Below, one piece after another: positions 14,081 through 21,829 of a stretch of 39,532 nucleotides of DNA. The notes under the pieces were generated by a model. That model was not told where the DNA came from, did no database searches, and saw nothing but the letters and a program-made list of their open reading frames with translations. The DNA is taken from the NCBI GenBank assembly GCA_944391345.1, contig CALXTE010000016.1:1-39532 (forward strand), given 5' to 3'. Position 1 is the stretch's first letter, and each line of letters starts with the position of its first letter. The position numbers and the translations under genes were made by a program. This DNA comes from an uncultured Alphaproteobacteria bacterium (GTDB lineage: Bacteria > Pseudomonadota > Alphaproteobacteria > RF32 > CAG-239).

Positions 14081-14680
14081 TTAGAAGACGTAGCGCGCCC
14101 CTACATAAAACTCATGCGCTCTGACCGATGCATGGTCAATCTCGCCCATGTGTAAGAAACGATAACCGATATCAGCATTGATACGAGTTGTGACCTGAGC
14201 CGACAAACCACCACCGACAGCCCAAGTAAAGTTGCTCTCGCTATAAGAATTTTTGCGCAGATTTCCGGCAACTAATGTTGTGGTCGAAGCATCAAGATTG
14301 CTGATACCGATACCGGCCATAATATAAGGCGTAAACATGGTATAAGGCGACAAATCAAGATAAACGTTCCACATATAAGAATCGGACTCAAAGTCAGAAC
14401 CGGCACCATAACCTTCGCTCTGATCAGTTTTTTCACGCCATGTATATTCCAATTCCGTACGGAAATATCCATAACGATAACCAAGAGCGATAGCGGCAAC
14501 CAAGCTGTTATCATCAACATCATAACGGGTTCCGAGTGTTTCTGTATTATCGCCGACATTGTGATTAATAATACCACCACGAACACCGACATAAATTCCG
14601 TCACAACCGGCCTGAGCAGTACTTGCCAATCCGAGTGTCAAAGCCGCTGCCGAAACGACCGTCAAAAACTTTTTAGCCAT
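14081..14680 (-). CDS. Outer-membrane beta-barrel protein (Omp25/opacity-like)
   Basis: A 199-aa exported protein. The signal peptide is residues 1-24 (LTVVSAAALTLGLASTAQAG), followed by GIYVGVRGGIINHNVGD, the typical first strand of alphaproteobacterial opacity-type barrels. Strands continue (YRYGYFRTELEYTWRE, MWNVYLDLSPYTMFTPYIMAGIGIS, FTWAVGGGLSAQV). The C-terminus EFYVGARYVF ends in an aromatic residue, the usual signal for barrel assembly. The chosen ATG at 14680 follows AGGAG. An in-frame codon 27 bases upstream lacks this and would spoil the signal peptide. Hairpin copy F abuts the stop codon. Confidence 0.85.
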   Translation of the reverse strand: MAKKFLTVVSAAALTLGLASTAQAGCDGIYVGVRGGIINHNVGDNTETLGTRYDVDDNSLVAAIALGYRYGYFRTELEYTWREKTDQSEGYGAGSDFESDSYMWNVYLDLSPYTMFTPYIMAGIGISNLDASTTTLVAGNLRKNSYSESNFTWAVGGGLSAQVTTRINADIGYRFLHMGEIDHASVRAHEFYVGARYVF

Positions 14681-14843
14681 AAAAAGAACTCCTAAACTAA
14701 AGTGCAAACTTACAAATATTATTCATTTTGTCTAAAAATATACAATAATATCAGAAATTATGCAAGCTTTTTTTCTAAAAAAAACTAGCTTTAGCTTAGC
14801 AGACAAATCTTAATATGTGATTAACGCATAATTAGTTGATTTT

Positions 14844-15584
14844 TCAAGAAAAAGAATTAACAAGCGACCCCGCAAGCATATACCATCCGTCTATCAGCAC
14901 AAAAAAGATAACCTTAAACGGCAAGGCCAGCACCGTAGGCGGCAACATCATCATACCCATTGACATCAGCACGGAGGCAATCACCATGTCAATAATCAAA
15001 AACGGAATAAAGATAAGAAACCCGATTTCAAAGGCGCGGCGCAATTCGCTTATCATAAAGGCCGGCACCGCAATTTTAAGCGGTGTGTCTTCAACCTTCT
15101 CGGCCGGTTTTTCTTTAGCCAAATCAGTAAAAAGGAGCAAGTCTTTTTCACGCGTATTTTTCACCATAAATTCCTTAAGCGGAATAACAGCCTTATCGAT
15201 TCCTTCAGAGATTTCAACTTTTTCCTCATACATAGGTTTAATTCCCTCCTCCCAAGATTTTTCAAGAACAGGAGACATAATAAACAAGGTCATAAACAAG
15301 GCCAAAGAGATAAGCACCATATTCGGCGGGGTTGATTGGGTGGAAAGCGCACTTCGCGTGATAGAAAGCACCACGATGATTCGCGTAAACGAGGTCATCA
15401 TAACCAAGATACTCGGCGCCAAAGACAATAGCGTAATCAATAAAATAACGTTAAAAATTCTGGCAACGGCAGACCCGCTCTCCTGCCCCTGAACATCAAG
15501 CGTCACACTTTGTGCCCAAGTCACATCGGCAGCAAAAAATACCACGGCAAAAATCAGCCCCAAAAACAAAAACCGCTTAGTCAT
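14844..15584 (-). CDS. fliP: Flagellar type III export protein FliP
   Basis: A 246-aa core component of the flagellar export gate. A cleavable signal peptide (residues 1-24, ending VTWAQ) precedes the conserved region. That region has LITLLSLAPSILVMMTSFTRIIVVLS, a central periplasmic loop with PLKEFMVKNTREKDLLLF, and the C-terminal helices with PAFMISELRRAFEIGFLIFIPFLIIDMVIASVLM-type sequence (GMMMLPP follows). The start overlaps the end of fliO by 8 bases. FliQ, FliR and other flagellar genes are not adjacent here. A frame extending 40 codons upstream lies inside fliO and is not used. Confidence 0.93.
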   Translation of the reverse strand: MTKRFLFLGLIFAVVFFAADVTWAQSVTLDVQGQESGSAVARIFNVILLITLLSLAPSILVMMTSFTRIIVVLSITRSALSTQSTPPNMVLISLALFMTLFIMSPVLEKSWEEGIKPMYEEKVEISEGIDKAVIPLKEFMVKNTREKDLLLFTDLAKEKPAEKVEDTPLKIAVPAFMISELRRAFEIGFLIFIPFLIIDMVIASVLMSMGMMMLPPTVLALPFKVIFFVLIDGWYMLAGSLVNSFS

Positions 15585-15873
15585 TATGTCCTGCCTTTTT
15601 TTCAACAGAATTTTCATCCAGCAACAATGCCTGATTAGCTCCGAGCAAAACCAAAAACTCTTTATCATCTTTGCACAAAAGCACAACCGAGTTTTTAGCA
15701 TCAACGCGGCGCAATTCTTCTACATGGATTCTCTGAGTGTCATTAATATTTTTGAACAACCGAGAATGAGGCACTTTTGTCTGAATATATTTTAAGCACC
15801 AAAGCGTCAGCAACAGCAGCCCGATAACAAAGACAAACGACAGCACGGCCTGCAAAATATCGCCCCATTCCAT
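15577..15873 (-). CDS. fliO: Flagellar assembly protein FliO
   Basis: A 98-aa bitopic membrane protein. There is one N-terminal membrane helix (about residues 6-27, VLSFVFVIGLLLLTLW) and then a small cytoplasmic beta domain of FliO type. This has RIHVEELRRVDAKNSVVLLCKDDKEFLVLLG, with the usual pattern of a basic stretch followed by valine/leucine strands. FliO helps FliP complex assembly. The gene directly precedes and overlaps fliP, which strongly supports the call because FliO sequence itself is poorly conserved. Confidence 0.85.
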   Translation of the reverse strand: MEWGDILQAVLSFVFVIGLLLLTLWCLKYIQTKVPHSRLFKNINDTQRIHVEELRRVDAKNSVVLLCKDDKEFLVLLGANQALLLDENSVEKKAGHND

Positions 15874-15955
15874 TAATCAAGATCCTCATATAAAAACATT
15901 TTATAAATGTTCTATCATGTTGCCATTTAATTTTCAACCTGTTAAGATAAACACT

Positions 15956-16489
15956 ATGAATAAAGTGGACAACATCAGCGAAGAACGCACAACCAACGGG
16001 CTCTCGGCACTTTCGGGAACCTTGCTTCCTTTTGCAAAAAAACTTTTGGGCAGCAAGGGCTTTGTTGAGATTGATATTTTAACCGGCTGGGACAAGATTG
16101 TCGGCAAAAATCTGGCGCAATACAGCTTTCCGCAAAAAATAGACTTCAAAAAAGGCCAAAAGAACAACGGCATTCTCTATCTTGGGGTACCTGCCGGCGC
16201 TTTTGCACTGGAGATTCAGCATAAAAGCAAATATATTATAGATAAGATAAACACTTATTTTGGCTACAACGCCGTTTCTGAGATTCGCATTATTCAAAAC
16301 AGCAGCCTTCTGCCGCCGGAGGCCACCTCGCCCGAAAAAAAGCCGCAAGAAAACCTTTCTCCGGAAGAAAAAAATTATATTTCTGAGCTTGCAAACGGCA
16401 TCAATAATCCCAATTTAAAGAATATATTAATCAAATTAGGGCAGAATGTCTTCAACGATAAAAAAACAAACAAACAGGAAAAAAAATGA
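15956..16489 (+). CDS. DUF721 (DciA-like) protein
   Basis: The 177-aa form starts at MNKVDN. An upstream in-frame ATG at 15917 would add 13 residues and cannot be excluded, because neither start has a strong ribosome binding site. The DUF721 region lies near residues 30-110: LGSKGFVEIDILTGWDKIVG, then a beta-strand segment GILYLGVPAGAFALEIQHKS and the helix YIIDKINTYFG. In many bacteria proteins with this domain (DciA) load or assist the replicative helicase DnaB. The C-terminal Pro/Glu/Lys-rich tail is variable. The stop overlaps the DsbA-like gene by 4 bases, the usual alphaproteobacterial pairing. Confidence 0.75.
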   Translation: MNKVDNISEERTTNGLSALSGTLLPFAKKLLGSKGFVEIDILTGWDKIVGKNLAQYSFPQKIDFKKGQKNNGILYLGVPAGAFALEIQHKSKYIIDKINTYFGYNAVSEIRIIQNSSLLPPEATSPEKKPQENLSPEEKNYISELANGINNPNLKNILIKLGQNVFNDKKTNKQEKK

Positions 16490-17199
16490 AATTAGATATA
16501 ATTATCCGCCGTATCAGCGCTGTTTTGGCAGTTGTTCTGATATATTTGTTTGCCCTGAGTTTTTACTTGGGCTCTAAAGGTTTTTACTTTGATCCGCAAG
16601 ACAACAGCGTAAAATTCAAAATCAATGAGGCCAATGCTGCAGAAGCCCAAAAATCTCTGCCGCTAAATATTGTATTGCCTTGGGGACATTCTTTGGGCTC
16701 TGACAAAGCCAAAGTCACCATTTATGAATATTCTTCTTTTGGGTGCAGCCATTGCGCCGATTTTCATGCGGTAACTTTGCCCAAACTCCAAAAAGATTAT
16801 ATTGACACCGGCAAGGTTCGCTTGGTTTTCACGCCGTTTCCGCTTGACCAAAGCTCTCTGAAGGCTGCTGTTTTGGCAGACTGTATACCAACTTCAAAAT
16901 ATTTTGACTTTGCCAACAGTGTATTTGATCATCAAATGAGCTGGGGACTTTCGCTGAATACCGAAAAATCTTTGGCCAAATTGGCAGAACCTTATGGCTT
17001 GTCAGAAGAAGATGCCTTGGCCTGTATGAAAAATACCAAAATTGCCCAAGAGATTCTTAACTTAAGACAAGAGGCCTCAAAGCTGATAAACATCCAAGGC
17101 ACACCGACTTTTGTCATCTCATCACCCAAAGGCCGAGAAGTCTATTTCGGAGCATTGAGCTATGCAAAACTTCAAGAACTGATTAACAAAAATCTTTAA
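16486..17199 (+). CDS. DsbA-like thiol:disulfide oxidoreductase, membrane-anchored
   Basis: A 237-aa periplasmic thioredoxin-fold protein. An N-terminal membrane anchor (residues 10-28, no obvious cleavage site) is followed by a linker. The DsbA domain (about 62-235) has active site C87-S-H-C90 in SSFGCSHCADFH and the cis-proline loop IQGTPTFVIS. It resembles the alphaproteobacterial DsbA/Com1 group. Two further cysteines (in VLADCIP and EDALACMK) lie in the helical insertion. It overlaps the DUF721 gene by 4 bases (ATGA), so the two are translationally coupled. Confidence 0.88.
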   Translation: MKLDIIIRRISAVLAVVLIYLFALSFYLGSKGFYFDPQDNSVKFKINEANAAEAQKSLPLNIVLPWGHSLGSDKAKVTIYEYSSFGCSHCADFHAVTLPKLQKDYIDTGKVRLVFTPFPLDQSSLKAAVLADCIPTSKYFDFANSVFDHQMSWGLSLNTEKSLAKLAEPYGLSEEDALACMKNTKIAQEILNLRQEASKLINIQGTPTFVISSPKGREVYFGALSYAKLQELINKNL

Positions 17200-17245
17200 G
17201 ATTTTAATAAGTCAGTAATATTTGATGATTTATAGTAAGGCAGAA

Positions 17246-17551
17246 ATGAAAAAAAAACCGGAAGACATCAAAAAACTGGAAGAGCAAATTAAAGCTCTGA
17301 GCAAAAAAGAACAACAAGCGCGCGCCACGCGCACCGGCAACGAATATACCAATGCGGCCCAAACCGGCATGAGAGTTGCCACCGAGCTTGTTTCCGGCGT
17401 CATTGTCGGCGCGGCGATTGGCTGGTTTTTAGATGATATCTTCGGCACCAAACCGCTGTTTTTGACCATATTATTACTTTTGGGCGGAGCAGCCGGATTT
17501 TTGAACGTTTACCGCTTTGTCAAAAGCGAAGAACAAAAAACAAAGGAGTAA
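17246..17551 (+). CDS. atpI: ATP synthase accessory protein AtpI/AtpZ
   Basis: A 101-aa protein with a charged coiled N-terminus (about residues 1-35, rich in Lys, Glu and Gln) and two membrane helices. The first is in ATELVSGVIVGAAIGWFLDD and the second in LFLTILLLLGGAAGFLNVYR. The family assists c-ring assembly and Mg2+ handling for F0. The ATG at 17246 is chosen because AAGG lies just upstream. An in-frame start 24 bases earlier has no such site. It heads the F0 operon and ends 4 bases before the atpB start. Confidence 0.88.
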   Translation: MKKKPEDIKKLEEQIKALSKKEQQARATRTGNEYTNAAQTGMRVATELVSGVIVGAAIGWFLDDIFGTKPLFLTILLLLGGAAGFLNVYRFVKSEEQKTKE

Positions 17552-17555
17552 GGCT

Positions 17556-18278
17556 GTGGCAAACCCGATGGAACAATTTGAGATAAAACCGCTGATAAAT
17601 CTTGAGCTCGGCGGTGTTGACATCTCATTCACAAACTCATCTTTATGCATGGTCTGCGCTGTTGTGGCCGCCAGCCTGATATTTGGATTCTGCCTAAGAA
17701 AAAGAACCATTGTCCCCGGCGTGGCTCAGTCGATTCCCGAAGGCATATATAGTTTTATTCATAACCTTTTGCAAGAAAACGTCGGCAAAGACGGACTAAA
17801 ATACTTTTCATTTATCTTCTCGGTATTTTTGTTTGTCTTGTGCGGAAACTTAATCGGCCTTTTCCCATACTCTTTTACTTATACCTCTCATCTGGCCGCC
17901 GTCGGAACCTTATCGCTGACTGCCTTGCTGTTTAATATCTGCATCGGTATCAAAAAGAAAAAGCTCGGCTACCTCAGAACCTTTTTACCGAGAGGGATTC
18001 CCTTGGCCTTAGCCCCACTGATTGTTCCGATAGAAATGATATCATTTTTATCAAAACCATTCAGCCTGACGGTACGTCTTGTTGCCAACATGACCGTTGG
18101 CCACATCATGCTGAAAATAATTGCGGGCTTCATCGCCGGACTAGGGATTTTCGGAATAGTACCATTTTTATTTGACGCCGGTATCATTGTTTTTGAAATT
18201 TTCATCGCAATGTTACAAGCGTTTATCTACACCGTATTAAGCTGCATCTACTTAGGGGACGCCATCCACGAACACTAA
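17556..18278 (+). CDS. atpB: ATP synthase F0 subunit a
   Basis: A 240-aa multi-pass subunit forming the proton half-channels. It has LFPYSFTYTSHLAAVGTLSLTAL and, in the next-to-last helix, SLTVRLVANMTVGHIMLKI with the essential arginine (SLTVR) facing the c-ring. It ends in the helix QAFIYTVLSCIYLGDAIHEH, typical of the family. The start is GTG at 17556, supported by AAAGGAG seven bases upstream. Longer frames would run back into atpI. Confidence 0.95.
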   Translation: MANPMEQFEIKPLINLELGGVDISFTNSSLCMVCAVVAASLIFGFCLRKRTIVPGVAQSIPEGIYSFIHNLLQENVGKDGLKYFSFIFSVFLFVLCGNLIGLFPYSFTYTSHLAAVGTLSLTALLFNICIGIKKKKLGYLRTFLPRGIPLALAPLIVPIEMISFLSKPFSLTVRLVANMTVGHIMLKIIAGFIAGLGIFGIVPFLFDAGIIVFEIFIAMLQAFIYTVLSCIYLGDAIHEH

Positions 18279-18358
18279 GTAGGACAGCCACGGCAAATGC
18301 CCCATGGCATAACAAATTATTATAAATTGTGTTTTAACTCAAACAAAGGAAACAAACT

Positions 18359-18580
18359 ATGGATTCTATGGCTTTTATCGGAGCCGGTATGTGCGCTCTG
18401 TCAATGACTGTCGCAGCTTGGGGTGTTACTCAGGTATGGACAACAATTATTTCAACCGTCGGCCGCAACCCGCAAGTAAAGAAAGAAGTTGATATTTACG
18501 GTTGGGCAGGCTTCGCCGCTGTTGAAGCTATTGCACTTTATGCATTGGTAATCGCATTGGTAATGCTTACCGGAAAATAA
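18359..18580 (+). CDS. atpE: ATP synthase F0 subunit c
   Basis: A 73-aa two-helix subunit of the rotor ring. The polar loop is R36-N37-P38 and the proton-carrying carboxylate is E56 (AAVEAIALYALVIAL). The first helix is unusual: GAGMCALSMTVAAWGVTQVW replaces most of the glycine-repeat (GxGxG) packing motif with larger residues, including two tryptophans (W21, W27). Sodium-ligand positions are not matched, so proton coupling is expected. An 80-base gap after atpB contains the small hairpin ATGCC/GGCAT. AAAGGAAAC lies before the ATG. Confidence 0.95.
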   Translation: MDSMAFIGAGMCALSMTVAAWGVTQVWTTIISTVGRNPQVKKEVDIYGWAGFAAVEAIALYALVIALVMLTGK

Positions 18581-18588
18581 AAAAATAC

Positions 18589-18636
18589 GGCAGAGCAAGC
18601 TTTGTCGCAAAAAAACAAAGACTTGCCCTGCCTTTT
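18589..18636 (+). terminator. Hairpin between atpE and the b' gene
   Basis: GGCAGaGCAAG pairs with CTTGCcCTGCC (one mismatch), and CTTTG/CAAAG extends the stem inside. TTTT follows. It is probably a partial terminator or 3' stabiliser that would raise subunit c output over b and b'. Confidence 0.65.
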
Positions 18637-18662
18637 CAAGATTCTCGTTTAAGGAAAGAAGA

Positions 18663-19148
18663 ATGCCTCAGTTAGAAATTCAAAGCTATCCGTCCCAAAT
18701 CTTTTGGCTGATAGTCTGTTTTTTCAGCATGTACTTCATCATGGCCCAAATAATCATCCCCAAAATCGCGGATATTATGGAGCAACGCCGTCAAAAAATC
18801 GACAGCGCCCTTGAAAAAGCAATGGAAATAAAACAAAAGGCGGAAAAGTCACTGCAAAAATATGAAGATGCTCTGGCCAAAGCCACCGCTGAAGCCGAAA
18901 AATCCTTAAACAAAACCCAAGAAGAGCTAAACCGCATGGTTGCAGAAAAACAAGCTGAACTCGAAAAAAGCTTGAAAGAAAAAATCGCTGCCGGAGAAGC
19001 TCAAATTCGCCAAAGCAAAGAAGAAGCGCTCAAAGAGGTCAGAACTTCTTCCGAAAAATTGGCTCTGGAAGTCACCCAAAAACTCGGAATAAAAGAGATT
19101 AACGCGGCCAATATCAAAGCCGCTTTGAAGAAAGTAGAGGGAGAGTAA
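18663..19148 (+). CDS. atpF2: ATP synthase F0 subunit b'
   Basis: A 161-aa peripheral-stalk subunit. One N-terminal membrane helix (about residues 8-30, QIFWLIVCFFSMYFIMAQII) is followed by PKIADIMEQRRQKIDSALEKA. A long Glu/Lys/Ala coiled coil then runs to the C-terminus. Having two b-type subunits side by side (this one and the gene at 19148) is typical of alphaproteobacteria and other b/b' lineages. The stop codon overlaps the next start by one base (TAATG). Confidence 0.92.
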   Translation: MPQLEIQSYPSQIFWLIVCFFSMYFIMAQIIIPKIADIMEQRRQKIDSALEKAMEIKQKAEKSLQKYEDALAKATAEAEKSLNKTQEELNRMVAEKQAELEKSLKEKIAAGEAQIRQSKEEALKEVRTSSEKLALEVTQKLGIKEINAANIKAALKKVEGE

Positions 19149-19753
19149 TGAGCATCTCTAACCTGTCAATAATCGGCGGAGAAAAGCTGATAAAATTAGC
19201 CCAAAACACCGCGCCGAATGTCCAAGAAATCGCAACCAACGCAGCACAAGAAGCCCACCATGCTCTGCCTTTTTATCTTGAAGGTGAGTTCTGGGTCGGC
19301 ATGGCTTTTGTCTTTGTCGTTCTGGCTTTGGCCAAACCGATATGCAAAGTTGCCAATGCCATGATTCACAAAAGAATAGACGGCATAAAACAAAGAATTA
19401 GTGATTCCGAGCAGTTACTGGAAGATGCTCAGAAACTACTTAAAGATTATGAAAAAAAATATCGCAATGCCAAAAAAGAGGCTCAGGCGATATTAGAAAA
19501 ATCTCAAAAACAAATTAATTATATTAAAACCGAAAAATTGAGCCAGCTTGAACAAGAAATTAAAACCAAAGAAAAAGACGCCGCGGATAGGATTCGCTCT
19601 TCGCAAGAAGATGCTGACAAAGAGTTGACCGCCCTCACCTCGGAATTAACCATAAAGCTGGTGAAACAAGCGGTTAATGACAATCTTACCCCAAGTGTCC
19701 AAAACAAAATGATTGATGAAACAATAAAAAATATCGGACATTTGAACAAATAA
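19148..19753 (+). CDS. atpF: ATP synthase F0 subunit b
   Basis: A 201-aa stalk subunit. A 40-residue N-terminal extension precedes the membrane helix (about residues 50-70, FWVGMAFVFVVLALAKPI). A coiled coil then starts at MIHKRIDGIKQRISDSEQLL and ends at TIKNIGHLNK. It is the last gene of the F0 operon and is followed by a strong terminator. The F1 genes (delta, alpha, gamma, beta, epsilon) must lie elsewhere, as usual in alphaproteobacteria. Confidence 0.92.
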   Translation: MSISNLSIIGGEKLIKLAQNTAPNVQEIATNAAQEAHHALPFYLEGEFWVGMAFVFVVLALAKPICKVANAMIHKRIDGIKQRISDSEQLLEDAQKLLKDYEKKYRNAKKEAQAILEKSQKQINYIKTEKLSQLEQEIKTKEKDAADRIRSSQEDADKELTALTSELTIKLVKQAVNDNLTPSVQNKMIDETIKNIGHLNK

Positions 19754-19754
19754 T

Positions 19755-19787
19755 AAAAAAAGGCGTTTTTTTGAAACGCCTTTTTCT
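19755..19787. terminator. Bidirectional terminator between atpF and pheA
   Basis: GGCGTTT (19762-19768) and AAACGCC (19774-19780) form the stem, flanked by A6 and T5, so it works for both convergent genes. Confidence 0.9.
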
Positions 19788-20612
19788 TTACGCACAACGA
19801 CAATATGTCCCGAGAATATGAATACTCTCGGAAAAGAATTTAAGCTCTTCCAGCGCATTTTGAAAAGCCTTTCGTGCCGGATGAGATTCCACTTCAACAT
19901 AAAATTGAGCTGAAACAAAAGTCCCCGATTCGAGATAACTTTCAATTTTAATCATATTAATTCCGTTGGTAGCAAAACCGCCGAGCGCTTTGTACAATGC
20001 CGCCGGAATATTCCGTGCCTTAAAAATAAACGAGGTCACAAAATCAGACCCATCATCTTCGGGAATCATCTGATTTTTTGACATGATTAAAAAGCGCGTG
20101 GTATTATTTCCCATCGTTTCGATATTAGAGGCAATAACATCCAGACCATAGATATCCGCTGCCATTGCCGAAGCGATTGCTGCACGAGATTTGTCACCAT
20201 ATTCAAGCACAAATTCACAAGACTTTGCCGTATCGATTCGTTGCTCGGGATAAATATGGTGCTTTTTCAAAAACTCGGCACTCTGCGCCAAAGCTTGCGG
20301 GTGCGACATCGCTATGCGAATATCCTCAAGCTTTGCTCCTTTAAGGCCCAAAAGCTGATGATGGATTGGCAGCTTATATTCGCCCACAATAAACAAATTT
20401 GTTTTCGGCAGAAGAAAATGCACATCAGAAACACGTCCCGCTGTCGAATTTTCAACCGGAATCATGGCAAAATCAACCTCGCCGCGCTGCACCATATCCA
20501 TTGCATCTTCAAACGTATTGCAAGGAATATAATCGCTGTCTGGATAAACATTTTTGGCGGCAATATTCGAATAAGCGCCGGCCACGCCTTGATAAGCAAT
20601 TTTAAGCTTCAT
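19788..20612 (-). CDS. pheA: Prephenate dehydratase
   Basis: Converts prephenate to phenylpyruvate in phenylalanine synthesis. The 274-aa protein is monofunctional, with no chorismate mutase domain. The dehydratase domain (about 1-180) starts IAYQGVAGAYSN and has IPVENSTAGRV and the catalytic N-T-T-R-F motif at residues 170-174. The ACT regulatory domain (about 190-270) has the GGFATNGINMIKIESY segment in place of the usual GINL..IESRP, so allosteric inhibition by phenylalanine is likely. It diverges from queA. Confidence 0.95.
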   Translation of the reverse strand: MKLKIAYQGVAGAYSNIAAKNVYPDSDYIPCNTFEDAMDMVQRGEVDFAMIPVENSTAGRVSDVHFLLPKTNLFIVGEYKLPIHHQLLGLKGAKLEDIRIAMSHPQALAQSAEFLKKHHIYPEQRIDTAKSCEFVLEYGDKSRAAIASAMAADIYGLDVIASNIETMGNNTTRFLIMSKNQMIPEDDGSDFVTSFIFKARNIPAALYKALGGFATNGINMIKIESYLESGTFVSAQFYVEVESHPARKAFQNALEELKFFSESIHILGTYCRCA

Positions 20613-20636
20613 AATCTTTTACCTAATAAAAAACTC

Positions 20637-20665
20637 TTGCGTCTAAAGAGTGTATATACTATAAC
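20637..20665 (+). promoter_or_regulatory. Sigma70-type promoter for queA
   Basis: TTGCGT (20637-20642), a 17-base spacer and TATAAC (20660-20665), 28 bases before the queA start codon. Confidence 0.65.
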
Positions 20666-20692
20666 GACTAAAAAAAACAAGGACAAAAAACA

Positions 20693-21775
20693 ATGCAGGT
20701 AGATATTTTTGATTTTGATTTTGACCGCAGTCTGATTGCCGACAAACCGGCCTCACCGCGCGACAGCTCACGCTTACTGGATTTATCGGAAGAAGGCGAG
20801 ATTCACGACCGCCATTTTTATGACTTGCCGAATTTATTAAAAAAAGGCGATGTTTTGGTGTTTAACGACACCAAAGTCATACCGGCCAGACTTTACGGAC
20901 AGCGCGGAGAAGCACTGGTAGAAGTCACCTTATACCACCCGATAGACGGATTGAGCTGGATGTCTTTTGTAAAAAATGCAAAGCGCCTGCACGTCGGAGA
21001 TGAAATCAGCTTTTACACCGATGAAATCACGGCAGAAAACTCTGACTTCAAAGCCAAAGTCATAAACAAACAAGGCGAAGAAGGCGTCGAGCTTCGCTTT
21101 GAATGTGACGCCAAAGACTTGGGCCACCTGCTTGAAAAATACGGCTCTATGCCCTTGCCGCCTTATATTAAAAGAGAAAAACCGGGGAATGGCCTCTGGA
21201 ACAAATATAATGACAAAGAAGACTACCAAACCGTTTATGCCAAGCATGAAGGCGCGGTTGCCGCTCCGACTGCCGGGCTGCATTTTACCGACCGCGTGTT
21301 TAAAGCTCTGGAAGAAAAAGGCGTTGAAAAAGTCTTTTTAACCCTCCATGTTGGTGCCGGAACATTTCTGCCGGTTAAAGTTGCTGATACCAAAGATCAT
21401 AAAATGCACGCCGAATATGGCATTATCACCGAAGACGCCTGCGAAAAAATTAACAAAGCCAAAAAAGAAGGCCGCCGCATCATCGCTGTTGGCACAACCT
21501 CGTTGCGCTTGCTGGAATCTGCAGCTGATGATAAGGGAATACTTCATCCTTTCGTCGGAGAAACAGATATTTTTATCACCCCCGGCTACAAGTTTAAAAC
21601 CATAGACCTGATGATAACCAACTTCCACTTGCCCAAATCGACATTGTTTATGTTGATTTGCGCCGTCGCCGGAACCGAGAGGATGAAAGCAGCATACAAA
21701 CACGCTATGGAACAAAGATATCGCTTTTATTCTTACGGAGATAGCTCAATCATAAAATGCGTAAATAAAATTTAA
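20693..21775 (+). CDS. queA: S-adenosylmethionine:tRNA ribosyltransferase-isomerase
   Basis: Transfers and isomerises the ribose of SAM onto preQ1-modified tRNA, giving epoxyqueuosine. The 360-aa length is normal. Family signatures include the N-terminal DRSLIADKPASPRDSSRLL, VFNDTKVIPARLYG, PLPPYIKRE, VAAPTAGLHFT and LTLHVGAGTFLPVK. Further on come AVGTTSLRLLES and the C-terminal ITNFHLPKSTLFMLICAVAG-type block. The usual neighbour tgt is not present here. AAGGAC lies upstream of the ATG. The following gene starts 54 bases later. Confidence 0.97.
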   Translation: MQVDIFDFDFDRSLIADKPASPRDSSRLLDLSEEGEIHDRHFYDLPNLLKKGDVLVFNDTKVIPARLYGQRGEALVEVTLYHPIDGLSWMSFVKNAKRLHVGDEISFYTDEITAENSDFKAKVINKQGEEGVELRFECDAKDLGHLLEKYGSMPLPPYIKREKPGNGLWNKYNDKEDYQTVYAKHEGAVAAPTAGLHFTDRVFKALEEKGVEKVFLTLHVGAGTFLPVKVADTKDHKMHAEYGIITEDACEKINKAKKEGRRIIAVGTTSLRLLESAADDKGILHPFVGETDIFITPGYKFKTIDLMITNFHLPKSTLFMLICAVAGTERMKAAYKHAMEQRYRFYSYGDSSIIKCVNKI

Positions 21776-21829
21776 ACCATATTGAGCTACAATCGGCGCA
21801 AATAAAAGAGCTAGAATAAGGAATCAATT

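Noticed and set aside
18359-18580. Sodium-coupled c subunit
   Set aside because: The glutamine in helix 1 is two residues off the sodium-ligand position and the serine after the ion-binding glutamate is alanine.
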